From assembly GCA_013399305.1 (NCBI GenBank), contig VXAI01000373.1, positions 124,001-188,000 of the forward strand: a DNA stretch of 64,000 nucleotides, in the 5' to 3' direction. Source of the stretch: Rostratula benghalensis (lineage: Eukaryota > Chordata > Aves > Charadriiformes > Rostratulidae). Below the pieces are notes generated by a model. That model saw only the letters and a program-made list of their open reading frames with translations, did no database searches and was not told where the DNA came from. Each line of letters opens with the position of its first letter. The stretch's first letter is position 1. This document shows positions 22,851 through 35,345 of the stretch, one piece after another. The position numbers and the translations under genes were made by a program.

Positions 22851-22898
22851 ATGAACTCTTGCCTGGACAGCCACATGAACTCCTGTCTAGACAGCCAC
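22851..22898. repeat. 24-bp tandem duplication
   Basis: Units 22,851-22,874 and 22,875-22,898 start ATGAACTC and end GACAGCCAC, with three mismatches. The words CCTGGACAG and TAGACAGCCA also occur in the 26-bp duplication at 1941-1992, which may be coincidence. Confidence 0.8.
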
Positions 22899-25800
22899 CC
22901 TGTTAGACATATTAGCCCAAGATCAACCTCTATGTGTTTTCTGAGAAGCAGCTACCATAGAGATCATCAGGGTTTAACGCTGTGAAACAAATGGTTGTTC
23001 AATATGAGACTAAATATTAAAGGGTTGTGGGACAAGTTTGCCTCCCAACAATTACAAAAGCTTCTGGTGGTTTTCTGGCAGCTTTCTGGCCAAGAGAAGA
23101 GTAACTCAATTCTTTCCTTCATCTTCTTCATCGGTTTTCTTATCATTTTTTTGAAAAGTAAATAAGTACTTCTATTCATCTCACATAGCAGTTTTTCACA
23201 TTCTGTTAGTCATATATAGTCAAGTTTACTCCAAGATTTCACAGTTCTTAACCTTTTAGTTCTGTCTGTCATATACTAGCTAACAAGTTTTATGCTTTAG
23301 GTATATAATCTAAAAATGGCATGTACATTCAGTCATCTGATAGGATGACACCTAGAGATACATCTCAAAAAGCATCTGTACAATGTTAGACAGCTCTGGT
23401 ATTGATCAAAACAGAAACAGCTTCACTGATGATGTCCCCATTATGTTAAAATTTGTTCCTGGAAATCCCACTGATGACTCTTCAGTGACTCCGCTCTTTT
23501 GCATGGGAAGGACAGATGAAGCCACTGAGCAGGCTCATATGCCACAGTTTCTCGTGGGGCAGGGCTCTGGCCTCCCTGAGGCATGTCTGCCAGAACCAGA
23601 AGCACATTCCTCCAGGTCTGTGCACAAGCTCTGCTCCACTCTGCTCCCAGGGTGCTTCACTAGTTTGATCACATCTTCTGACAGAATTTCATGCTGCTAA
23701 AGGTGTTTGCTTATAGTCTACTTACTTTGGATCATGACATGACAAAGAATGGACTTTGCATAAAGATGTAAAAAAACTTCACCACCCCAACAGAACAATT
23801 AGAAGTTTCTTGACCTATGTAAAATTCAAAATACCTGTCAGAAATTGTCTTACTTTTTCTCAGTAGTTATTTCCCTCATATTACTCAGACTCTGAATAGC
23901 AGGAATCTGTTTCAATGTGCTAGTTACCACTAATCAAAACACAGTCTTATGGTTAATTATATGACATATTGTGAAGAAATAAAATGGGACAGAACTATAA
24001 TCTGGTTGGGCCCCAATTATCTGGGGAAAACCATTAGAAGAGAATCTACCCAAGTCGGGTAGGCCCGGAGATGGCAACCAGGGTGTCATCAACAGATACT
24101 GGAGGTCACACCTGGGGTCAGTGTAATCCTGCTTCCTGCACCAGGTGGCCATTGAGCCAGAAAAAGGAAAGACCTCTGGATCTACACCTTGTGTAAGCTA
24201 ACTAGAGATTGACGTAGTTGATATCAAACAGAAGAACTAAGTAAGTCAGGTTAATACAGGTGGTTCTAGGTTTCAGCATGGAAAAAAATGCAGATTAGTT
24301 AATGAGGTCTGCTGGGCTCAGAAGTCCAGGAATTTGTATTCAGAGAGAAAGAATAGTACTTCTTCAGGACAAGGTGCTAAATTATTAGGGTTTTTACCAA
24401 AGTGATGGGAGAAACAGGAGTGATTACACAGCTATTTCTGTAAATGACTACCTGGGATGGTTATTAGTAATAAGGAGAAATCATACAAGAAATGAAAAGG
24501 CATGAAGCAAAGGCCAAATAATATAGGTCTTTAGCAAGAAATCACACAAGTCAAGGTGACTTACTTTCCAAAAAATAGCAAAAAGTTGTGTGCATGTATA
24601 GCCAAAATTCCCAAAGGAATGAAGGGCCATTACTTTGCAAAGCAGGCTAAAGATTAAAGATCTCACTATTCCCTGAACACTAACCAAATATCTCAAACCG
24701 GCTCTCAGTAAGAATGATACCATTTACAATAAGGATATACTTACTGAGAACACTAGTCTCCTGAGTTTACACAATTTCAATAATCTGGAAGTGACACTAA
24801 TTTTTGTGCTTCAGGGTGTAAGTTACTTGTGAAGATTAGGAAGAAATCTAGAGCTGATAGGTAGATTACTCCCCATTTGCTTCTTGTTTTTGCTGCTTGT
24901 TATGAAGTATCAGGCACTGGCCATTCTTAAAGTCAAAACCACATTTACTTCAAATTAGGACAGCAAATCCCACATAAAAACCACATATACTTCAAATTAG
25001 GACAGCAAATCCCACATACAACTTAATTACGTATCACTTAATTACTTTGTGTAGCTTTACTTTAACAGACTTTTTGAGTATGAAAGTACAATATTGTGCA
25101 AATAGCAGATTTAGCATACTTTATAGACAAATGGGGGATTATTTGTGTGCAGAATTGTTATCTGTGGTCCAGGGCTTTTATTTTTAAATAAATATTTCTG
25201 TTCCTGAATGGAAGACTAGATTGGAAAGTTGCTCCCCTTTCCACGATTCATGTTGCTTCTTTCCTTAAAGAAAAGAGAAAAATCTGCAGAGGAATCCAAG
25301 TTCCACCAACTGATCCAAAGACTGCATTCTCCATCAATCAGTCTCTTTGCACATAAAGCGTGGCTTTTGCAAGCTATTTTGGGACTGATTCTAGGATCTC
25401 ATTTTAAAACATCAGGTGAACAAATATGAAAGTGAGATAAAAAGAATGAAAAATAGTCTAAAATTATACCAGAGAGAAATATTTTTTTTTCTTTCAATGC
25501 TTTTTTAATTTTCAGGGTCCTGGGGAAAGGGAATCACCAGCTGAGCCTCTGAGCAGATGTCAGAGTCCCAGCTCTGCCGTATGACCACTACGCTGGGGAC
25601 TTGCAGGCTGGACAGGGAATCCTTCCCTTCTCCAGAACACCATCTCCTCTCACTCTGCTCCTCTTGGGCTGAACAGATCTTTGCACTGTGTCTCTCCCCT
25701 CCTCTCCTCTGCAAACAGAGAAGAAATAATAAGGAAAGGGGTTCAGGAGAAAAGATGTCATTGTCATGCCACAAAGAATTTGTTCAAGTATTAAAGGATT

Positions 25801-28800
25801 TCAAAATTCTGGAGTCATTCTCCAGAATAAGATATAATGGGTTTGGACAAATGATTGGATTTTTTTTTTTCTTTTTTCTAAAAAACACCCATTTTTTTCA
25901 ATCTACTTAATTTCTTGCTTGTACCACTTTATCAGTACAATGCAGGGATAGATGGTAAACCTTGTCTCCACCTCAGATAAAACATTTGTGCAAAAATTCC
26001 TTCTAGACAGATTTCCTGTCCATCTTTTTGCCTTTTAATCTCCATTCTTTTCCTCCTTTTTTTCCACCCAGAAGATGAAGCCAATTTTGCCCACCTAATC
26101 AATCACTTTTGTATGAGTAATTTTAAGGGCATTTGATTTAAAACTCTGTTAGATAATCTTGCTTAAACCAGGGGAAACAAATGTACAGGACTGGAAGAAG
26201 GACCTAATTGAAATGAGAAAAGGAAAACACTGTGATTATAGGATTCCAAAATGCCTGACTACCAAAGATATGAACGTGAAACAAAATGCCCTTTGTTAGA
26301 CTCTCCATTGAGTGCTGCTGCCAACATTGCCAGAATGCCCATTATTATTCATAAACAGAATCCTCCAGAATACCATATAACTGTCATACAAGCAATACGG
26401 ATTGTATTGTGTCACAAGCAATTTTCTTTTTTTCCTATAACAGCTTGGCACAACCTTTCTTTGTCCCTGGCATTGAGGCCCATTTTCCTACAAATATATG
26501 TAGAGAAAAAAATGAAGCCAACACCTGTAGCCACTCGTATGCTGAGCTTTCACAGCTGCAACACCCATGTGCCAACCTCCAGAAAAGGTCTTTCCCAGGA
26601 GTGGCTGTGAGTTTGGGGTTGACTGGCTCCCAACTGCCTCCTTTTGTTGTTGGTTAATCCAGTGCTCATTAGACATCACCATCAAAGGCAAATGCTACTT
26701 ATGCATTGATAACCTTCGTGCTTGACCATCCAAATCCATCAAGCTGTGTCCTTTGTAAGGGGGAGAGAGGAAAGTCATCATTTAACTATTTAAAAATGAC
26801 TTAAATCAATTCCTGCCCACCTTTCTGAAAAGACTTCAAAAGCTTTAGGAAATGGATGACAGTCAGTGACAAGACCAAAACCATATGAATCTTCTGTCTG
26901 ACACTTACTGAAGTGTTGACAGCCCAAGCCAGATGAAGTTGTATTATATTTAATGCAGATGTGTCTTTTACTTTAAAAGAAACAGCTGCTTTTAATTTAA
27001 ATTTAATTTACAATGGAGTCAGAGATTATCAAATGCCATTCCCCATTCACATCCAGCCCCCACAGGAATCAGTATTAGGTAAAACCCATGTGAGGTGGTA
27101 TTCTTTGCTAATGCTGGCCACTTACGGGGGAATGTAAGGAAAAGTGAGAACACTAGGCAAGGAATCAGGACACGGTGAGAACAGACTGTATTTGAAACTA
27201 AACTTTCACAGGCTGATAATCAAAGACTATGTAAGCTCATCGAGCATAAGCTCAAAGGTCTATCTGGCCCAGAATTATGTCTCTAGTAGAGGGCTAGAAA
27301 CTATGAAATGACTGGCAAAAGAAGAGTTTGTGGGAAGGGATCATTCCTCTTCCCAGTCTGCAAGGCTTGTGATTTATGGCCTTCTTGAGCCAAAGAACTA
27401 TCCAGGCCACTGTGTTTTACCTTGTCATCAACTGATGGTAGAAATATAGGATTTCTTGTACGAGTTGACCTATGATAAAACGTTCAGATCTATGGTCTAC
27501 AATTTTAAGCTTTCTTTAAATCTGGAGGTTTGTCCCTGTGACCTGCAATTCCAGGCCTTTCCACAAGGAGCTGTTAAAAATAAGGCAGTAAGAACAGCTC
27601 CAGGTCATTATCCTGTATATTACCCTACAAAAGTAGCTGATTTCCACTCTGTCATGCTGTTGTTGCTTTTTTCCTGAGTATTATTTACTTAGATTACAAA
27701 TGCTTAGCACCCAAGACATTTTATTTTCTATTATATACCTAACCCACTTCTGTTCATACAAATAGAATAATAACCGAAAAGAGCAAGGAGCCCAAATACC
27801 TCTCCAGTTCTTTGTTCAAAGATTAAAAAGAGATCATTTAAAAACCATGACTGATCTCTCTGATATACCAAAGCAAAGATATCTAGATCTAGGGTTTTCC
27901 TTCTAAACCATTTCATCTGCTTTCTTTTTTCCATGGTTCTGGATGCAGTCTCATTCTGATTTATATTTGCACATTAGAAAATAATATAATTAAATGCTTG
28001 TTGAAGTAACACTTGATATTTACAGAGCAGGTTTTATTGAGACTGTCTTGAAAATATGCTACAAACTTTTTTGATTGATGATGCCTGCTAAATAAATGAA
28101 ATTTTGCTCATATGAGTACAAAAAGGAGAAATGCTTAATTGTTTTAAATACTGTGTTGTGAGTGAAAACATACATAGTCCATCAAAAAGGAAAACAAACC
28201 CATTTGATTTTGTCATTAATAGAATGCGGACATTGTAGTAAAATGAGTGAAACTGAATAAATTCACTCATTGCTTCTTACTAGTCAACACTGAACAAAAA
28301 TGAACACAAAGTTACATAAATAGTTTAATCGTAAACACTTAGCTTTACAACAAAATTCCATAAATCTAGAAAAAATATTTTTTTTTAATCGTTGCTATTC
28401 TTGTGTTCACCTTATGCAGTGCCTTATGTAGTAAAACTGATGATAAAAGGAGCAGTACTACTGAGAGCAGGGAAAAATATTTTCAGTTCACTGCTAGCAA
28501 GAGTGATGAAAGTAGAATTGTCAATAAAGACTAGAAGTTTTAAGCTTAAAGGTTCCAGAGAAACCTATGCAGCTAATTGCTGTTGATTTTCAGTTGAAGC
28601 TGTGTGCTATTTAAAGTTACTCACTGTTTTGCACTGGCAAAATATTTTATTTTTTGCTGATAGAAGTTTGTTCTGCTGTTACAACAATGATGCTTCTGAA
28701 TGCAAACCTTTGAGCAGAGAAGTTAACTTTTATATTTACCTCAAAATCCATGTTTTCTCAGAGAAATTATTGCATTTTACCTTGGAACAAACCTAGAAAA

Positions 28801-29567
28801 TACACGCCAAAATCATTAGAAACTATATAAATATTTGCAGAGTAAAAAGAAGTTATTGTCATAGTAACTTGGGCCCCAAATTTGCAGACCTACTTATACT
28901 GATATAACCCAGAGACACTCCATTCTCTGCCAGGTAATGTGTGACACTGCTGAAATGCAAGATCAGAATTTAGCCCAGGGATCTCAAATTAATTTTTAAT
29001 CCTAAATCAACCTTTAAAAACATCATGCAAAGGAGGATAAGTATAGCTCAACAGAAGTCACATTTTACATTTCATGCAAACTTGCTTTAAACAAAGCAGT
29101 AACGTATCTGTTGAATAAGTTACTTTAAATTTTGGTACATCTTTAACTGACTAATATGCAGGGGAGAGGTTTTGGCACTTTGGTGAAAGCTTATTCGTTA
29201 TATACGATGAGCAGCATTCAAGCGCAGAATTCTCTATTCATCTATTGTACTCCCAAACCCAGGAAGTAGTTGCTGATAATGATTTTAGATGAGGCTTTAT
29301 CAGCTTCATTTTATAACACTTCTTCATTCATAAACAACGGCCGCAGATTGAACAACAGTGGAAGCTGGAAGAAAAGAAAATATTGCTGAATCCTCAAGTT
29401 CTCTCATAGTTGGAAGGGGAGAAAAAAATTGAAAAAGTGGTTCTGCCTTGACAGCACTAGAATAATTTCTTTTGAAAAGAGCAAAACCCTGCAGAAATAA
29501 TAAAAACAAACCCACAAACAATGCACAGGTTCTTTGTGACCTGATTATGAAACAGCCCTGTACTTAC
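22899..29567. other. Unassigned stretch
   Basis: No gene supported. Open frames at 23.4 kb (105 codons), 25.6 kb (117 codons) and 26.3 kb (119 codons) show no recognised domain. A 42-bp-period tandem duplication is at 24,935-25,017. Sequence at about 24,000-24,180 has a higher GC content but matches nothing I know. Confidence 0.5.
24935..25017. repeat. 42-bp-period tandem duplication
   Basis: The 41-base unit AAAACCACATTTACTTCAAA... at 24,935-24,975 is repeated at 24,977-25,017 with a single T-to-A difference. The near identity implies a recent local duplication. Confidence 0.92.
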
Positions 29568-29642
29568 CTGCACTCCAGCTTTCACAGAGATAAGAGTTTC
29601 AACCTTCGTGGACTGACAGAGACTGATGGTCCAGAAAGGAGC
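29568..29642 (-). CDS. Candidate coding exon, product unknown
   Basis: On the minus strand a 75-nt segment lies between an acceptor-like ...ACTCGTTCAG and a near-perfect donor, GTGCAG|GTAAGTAC, at 29,568/29,567. It is open in one frame as 25 codons starting APFWTISLCQSTKVETLISV, in phase 0 at both ends. The pyrimidine tract before the acceptor is only moderate, and the frame stays open upstream for another 15 codons, so the true start may differ. The protein is not recognised. The strong donor is the main evidence. A noncoding transcript exon or a chance match is equally possible. Confidence 0.25.
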
Positions 29643-30206
29643 CTGAACGAGTTGTACAAAGAATCCGGAATGCAGTGAGTTTAACATTAAAAAAAAGAAA
29701 TCCTTTTCACTGAATATACAATTGGCCCTTTGAACTCACTGTTGCATATTTTTTAGCAAGGCTTGCTAACACCCACATAAAGCTGAGTATGCAACAACCT
29801 TATAGGAGCATTCAGCTACCAAACCCAAGATTTAAAAGTTATCCAGACTCTCAATCATTCATTGGGGTTCAATTAAGAAACTCTCCTTGCTAGCTTATTA
29901 TTTCCCAACCATTTAGTTCAGGATTTTGTGTTTATCTGTGAATCACCTGAAGGATCTGATATGGTTACTGATGGAAACAGGAAATTGGATAGACAGGGTA
30001 GTGATATGTTTCTGTGTGACAGTCCCTGTTCTTCTGGGCTCTTGATTTGGATCTGAACAGCATGCAGTGTGCAGTCAATACAGGCTCTTCACTTGGGTGC
30101 TTTGAATGACCATCTGGAGCCTCTGTAGACTCAGATCCAACATCTAGCACTGGGCATTGCACTACACATTTATGTATAATTTTTCTGTATTTCTACAAAA
30201 TGGGCA

Positions 30207-30227
30207 TTTTTTTTTTTTTTTTTTTTT
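30207..30227. repeat. T21 homopolymer
   Basis: A pure run of 21 T. No gene-derived sequence is visible to its left on the minus strand that would make it a retrocopy tail. Confidence 0.85.
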
Positions 30228-31159
30228 GCCTGAAGCATTCCATTTCTGAAATGAAAATAAAGAAGGCAAAGTTCACTAGTTTCCTGCCTTGCTTTCTGGT
30301 AAGAAAATTTTGGATCAAGCTGAAAGTGAGACATGAAGTTTAAATTAGACGCAGAGACACCAGAGCTAGAAAAAAACAGTAACTACAGTCATGATTTGAC
30401 TCGATAGAATGTGTTTTCACATTTACAGCCATGGGATTTCCACTTCAAAATAATGAGAAAGGAAGTGGATGCAAAGAAATTTGACTGTAGAAAGCTGCCA
30501 GAGGAGCTACAGTTTGATGGTGTTTTCCCCAGAGAGAGTGCTTGTATCATAGCGAAAATATAGAGCAGCAGTCCTGTAAATGTCAGTGAGGCCAGATACC
30601 ATTAGAGATTTATACCAAGAGACAAAGCCGTTTTCCATTAAATTCAGAACTGAATTCAAAAGCAGCCAATTTAGATCTTTGATTTCAAGTGTTCTTTCAA
30701 CATCAAATCCCATTAGAAAATTAGGACCTGATTCTCATTTCTATGAGAATATAAATGTGAACATACGACATTTGCAAAGGAGAAACTTTATCTATGACAA
30801 CACTAAGGTTTGAGATTTTTTTTGTTTTTCACTGTTCTAGAGTAATCTGAACTGGGCTCCGCGGAGATGAGAATCATACCCTTGAAATACCTAAAGCCTT
30901 CAGGAGCATAGATATATAATATGGAGCTAAAGAGAGCTGAGAGACAGAGTTAAGGCTGTTACCTCAAGCTGTGCTAGAAACAAGTACTAGGTATAAACAT
31001 GCATCCACGTCTCACACTTTCTCTTAAGAAAACTGCTCTCAGATGAGTAAGATCTCCAGTAGCAACCATAAGCGAGATCATTTTGTGAAGAACCTCAGCT
31101 ACCTTCCTACAAAATCTATGGAAATGAACTTGGATTGGAGTTGGAGTCAAAATCATACA

Positions 31160-31184
31160 GGGGGGGAAAAAAAAAAAAAAAAAA
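31160..31184. repeat. G7-A18 purine homopolymer pair
   Basis: Seven G followed by eighteen A. No associated retrocopy was recognised. Confidence 0.85.
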
Positions 31185-34167
31185 GTGTTCTTTTTTAGTT
31201 CAGTGATAGAATGTGGCCAGATACGATTTGGCCCAATATAATGGCATCCAGGCTTGAAGAAACCTTTTGAAGCTAGTACGTACAATACTATCCTTTCTCC
31301 ATGTTAAATTTAACTAACAGACCAGTAAAATTTCTCAGTGGTCATCTCAGGGACCATCAACCTGAACAAGACACATGCAAACTCAGGGAGTGGCCCCTGT
31401 TGGAAAGGATTATCCCATTTTACTAAGAAGAAGGTGATGGTGGGGCTGAGGGGTGGAGTAGAAACACTGCAGAAGGATGCAGGGCAATCAACAGGAAGTC
31501 TCATAGACACTTGCAGCAGAAACCTGAGAGGCAGCTAAGAGGGAAAGAGCTTCTGGGTAGATACTTGTTCAAGATGCAGCTTAGAATGAGGAAGGAGTAA
31601 GTAAACTGGCTCCCCTTGCTTCGTCCCTGCCCTCTGCAGAGAACTTGAACCTGAATAAACAGATATTAACATAGAAATGCAAGTCCTAATCTGAAGTAGA
31701 AGCAAATTGCAAGCCTCTTATGTGCCTCCCCAGCCCCAGCGGTTGCCATTTGTGTCAAAACCAACACCAATAATGAAACCAGAGGAAGAGAAATCTAACT
31801 GTAATAGAAACTTCTGCACTGCCAGTGCCTTATTAATTGGTTTGGGTGGCATTCATCCTTTTTTTTTTTTAAATTTTCTGTATCTTTTGGCAGTTAGATA
31901 ACGTTTCAGCGGAAGTTTAATCTCCCACTCAAATTATGTTGCACATATGCATGAAGTGGGGAAATGCAAAAAGTATACAGTTTCTGGTAGCTGGTACTGT
32001 GTGTATAATTATTTACAATGAGTAAGCAATTTCCTTCAGGTCAGGCACGCAGAAAGCTTTGGTAAAGATAAAGGCAGTGATCTTTGTTACTAGTGTGAGT
32101 ACCAGCACTGGAGAACCAAACAGAATTAGATAAAGTAATACATTCTGTATTAAAGGAAACATCGTTTAGTGATTAGACTAAAACTTCTTTCTCAGGACCG
32201 GGAGATCTATGACAGGGGACCTCTGCAGAAGTGGGAATTTGATTTTCTTCTTGTCAACAGCAGGCCAAACTGTAATCATGAATCTGAGACCTCCCAAACA
32301 CCTAGGAAACTGTTCTGATGATTGAAATCACTATCAGAGAAAGCTGTAACCAGCCGCCAAATTCATCCCTGCTGTAGCTTGGTTGGAGTCATTCAGTTAC
32401 AGCTGATTGTTTATATGAAGCAGACAGTGTAGCTGAATGAGATTTAAGGGCATAGAGAACAGTTGTAGAAGCTGAATATGAGAAGCTCTTTATTTTTTTT
32501 TTTCCGTATGCTAGTTTCTCCTAAAGAAAAAAACCCCTGTAGTGCAGTGTTATTATTATACTATATACCTAAGTTAATGCTGTCTAGTATTTTACTTCAT
32601 TTCCACACAAAATTAAATTTATTGGCTAAAAGGAAAGTATTACAAAGCAAACATATCTTGCGTGTCTGATGGTGCCCCTAGCCTTCTCACTTCTCATGCC
32701 TTCGTCTACATTTTTAGAGCTGTTTGAGTTCATAGTAATCAAAAAAAACCATGATGAAAGCTGGTAGATGAACTGTTTTGCAGGCTTAAAACTAAACTGG
32801 CTTATTAGAAGCTATTATTTTCTGGACTGAAAACAAACCCCATTGACTTTTAGTCCTCAGAGGACCTGATTGGTGTCTTCAGGAATTGTGTTGCAACCAC
32901 AGTAAGTTGCAGGGGGAAAGTCTGACCTCACTGGGGCCTAGGGGAAACTGAAGAATTCTTGGGAGTTGTGATTTCATGAGTCGTGGCTATCCTAAGGCTG
33001 CCTGCACTATACAAAGCCAGGCTGCTTCTGTAAGGCTGCCTCAGACTTTGTACCATCTCATGTCTCATTCTACCAATGGATCCATACAGAAACAATCATG
33101 CTATCAATTACACAACAATCACTGTAAAGACTATCCTGCGTGTTTGCTGCTGAAAGACAATTATTTTTAAGTTTGCTTATTCACTGAGTGTGAACTGGCC
33201 CTGAAATTAGATGACAAGTGTGTGAAAACAGCCAACATAGAAAGAAGCTAATAACATATACCTGTTTTCAGAGTGGTAGCAAGTGTTTTATGCTGATAAC
33301 TTAAGTGTGCCAAGCAAATTCCTCTGTAGCAATGTCGTACTATATGGCTGGTACTCCTCAGCAATGTTCTGCTTTGAAGGATCTACCCTTTGAAGAAGGA
33401 CAGATCTCAAGAAGAGGTGAAATTGCAAGGAGAGGAAAATAATTTACACTGGTATGAAGCAATATTCCATTTTGCCACAGCAACTATTATGCACTCCATG
33501 CTAACAGGAAGTGTGTTAAGAGGAAGACGAACAATAAAAATGTTTCTAATGCATTTATTATTGTAAACATACATGCATTATATTCAAACACTCAGTATAA
33601 CTTACTTACTGCCACTGGCCAATTAGATCATCTCCAATCACATGTGGAAAGAGCTCAAGCTAATCTAATTTGACCAAGAATGCTCCATTTATTTCTGTGT
33701 TCCTGATGTATTTATACCATTACAAAATGATCACCAAACATGCCCTCCAGTGTGGAGACTCTGTGCACTTAGAAATGCAAGTTCAGGGGACCATCCTTCT
33801 AGCAAAATAGTGATGACTGACTGTACTTCTAAATTATGGTGCTTAATGGTCAATACACATCTGATGGTAAACAGAGAACACTTGGCTTTGCACCTGCAAA
33901 AACTGCTACTCACATTCAATTGCAAGTAAAATCAACTGCTTACTGTTTATTAGAGGAAGAAAAAAGACCAACCCCACATTTGTGTTAATTTTCTTAGTTC
34001 TATGGCTTTCAACCTCTGGTAGCGTAGAACTTCTTTGGAGTGGATTGGCTGACTTGGGAATTTTAGTCATCAGGATCTCTTAGTTCTAAAATATTTGTTA
34101 TGCATTCAAACTCCAAACTGTATGCAAAACAATCTGAGGCTACAGCATTGTAAAGCTTTGCTTTATG

Positions 34168-34203
34168 AAAAAAAAAAAAAAAAGAAAAAAAAAGAAAAAA
34201 AAA
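34168..34203. repeat. Interrupted poly(A)
   Basis: A16-G-A9-G-A9. Upstream sequence does not resemble a processed transcript. Confidence 0.85.
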
Positions 34204-35099
34204 GGAGAAAACAAGCAAACAGTGCATGAGAGAAAGTCTGCATCAAGACTTGGTGTCTTTGCATGTTTTGTCACAACAAGGGTTGGTTCCGTAGTGAAAA
34301 TGGCAATGGAGAAGATACTGGTGCCATTTCAATGTCCTGTCCTTAAATGCATGGATATTTTATAGCAGAAAATTTTGTTATACTTTATAAAAGTCTGGAT
34401 AGTGCTCACAACTTGACAGACACGTCTAATCGATAGGTAAAGGGTATGCATCACCGTGTAACAAGTTGAAGGCCATGGGTCTCATGACAGGAATAATTTT
34501 GTTTCTTCATGTTTCAGATGGGTCACATTGCATTATCTTATTGTTTTCTATCCAGTGGCATCACAGTTTGTCATATGGATCAAGTTAGACCTAATAGTCT
34601 GTTTTCCTCCTTGTCATCTTCACTAGAAGCATTCAATCAGAATACTTGCAGAGTCTGAACCACTAAGTTAATGTTGGGTTCTGGTTTTGTTTTGATTTTT
34701 TTTTTTCCTTTCCATGGTATTTCTCTTAATGTATGTAATACATTGTATTTCACTGTCATTGGGGAGTGTCATAAACATCTAGAAAACTCCTACATGAGTT
34801 TGTCTAAATATTTTCTCTGTAAAACCAAGACTGGGACTGTATCCATCAAAAGCCTGCAATATTCACTGCCACGTGAGCCTCATTCAGGCAGTATTCTGCA
34901 GCTGTAGTTGTAACTGCATTAAATGGCTTCAATAAAGCTCTACTTTTCCCTAGAGTGATTGAAGTAAAACATAATATTTTAGTTATATACTGTATCTCAC
35001 ATGAAATGTAATGATCTGAACTTACAGTATGTTAAAAACCTTTGTCACAGCTCAAATTGAACAGTAGGCAAGGTCTAGTGTATGTTACAGGACATTAAA

Positions 35100-35345
35100 A
35101 TGAGCATTCAACCAAAAGAGAATCATAAGCTGAGTCCACCATAAATCTTGTGCACCCCTGGTGGCTATTAAAATTCCACCAAAATTCACATGCTAATGAT
35201 GTGATTCCAATCAATCCAATTTATCAACCTTACGGGCTGATTAAAGCCATCACACCATTATGATTAACTCATTGATGCTGGAAGTAGGGTTTTGCAAAGT
35301 GCCACACAAAACTGAAGCTCTGGCTTGCTTAATGCTTAGTAAGTT
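35100..35345. promoter_or_regulatory. Candidate conserved noncoding element
   Basis: Complex sequence with clustered homeodomain and CCAAT/TCAAT words, such as TGATGTGATTCCAATCAATC and CCATTATGATTAACTCATTG. Near the left edge CACCCCTGGTGGC weakly resembles a CTCF core. It has no coding frame and no repeat identity. The appearance is typical of a vertebrate developmental enhancer, but conservation cannot be judged from one sequence. Confidence 0.3.

Noticed and set aside
25557..25910. 117-codon plus-strand open frame
   Set aside because: It runs into a phenylalanine run from a T-rich tract, and an overlapping minus-strand frame is also open. No family resemblance.
26251..26610. 119-codon plus-strand open frame
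   Set aside because: No domain, and three overlapping open frames in other registers, which points to a low local stop density rather than coding.
30207..31184. Poly(T) and poly(A) runs as tails of processed pseudogenes
   Set aside because: Sequence next to each run shows no gene-like frame, no poly(A) signal at the proper distance and no flanking duplication.
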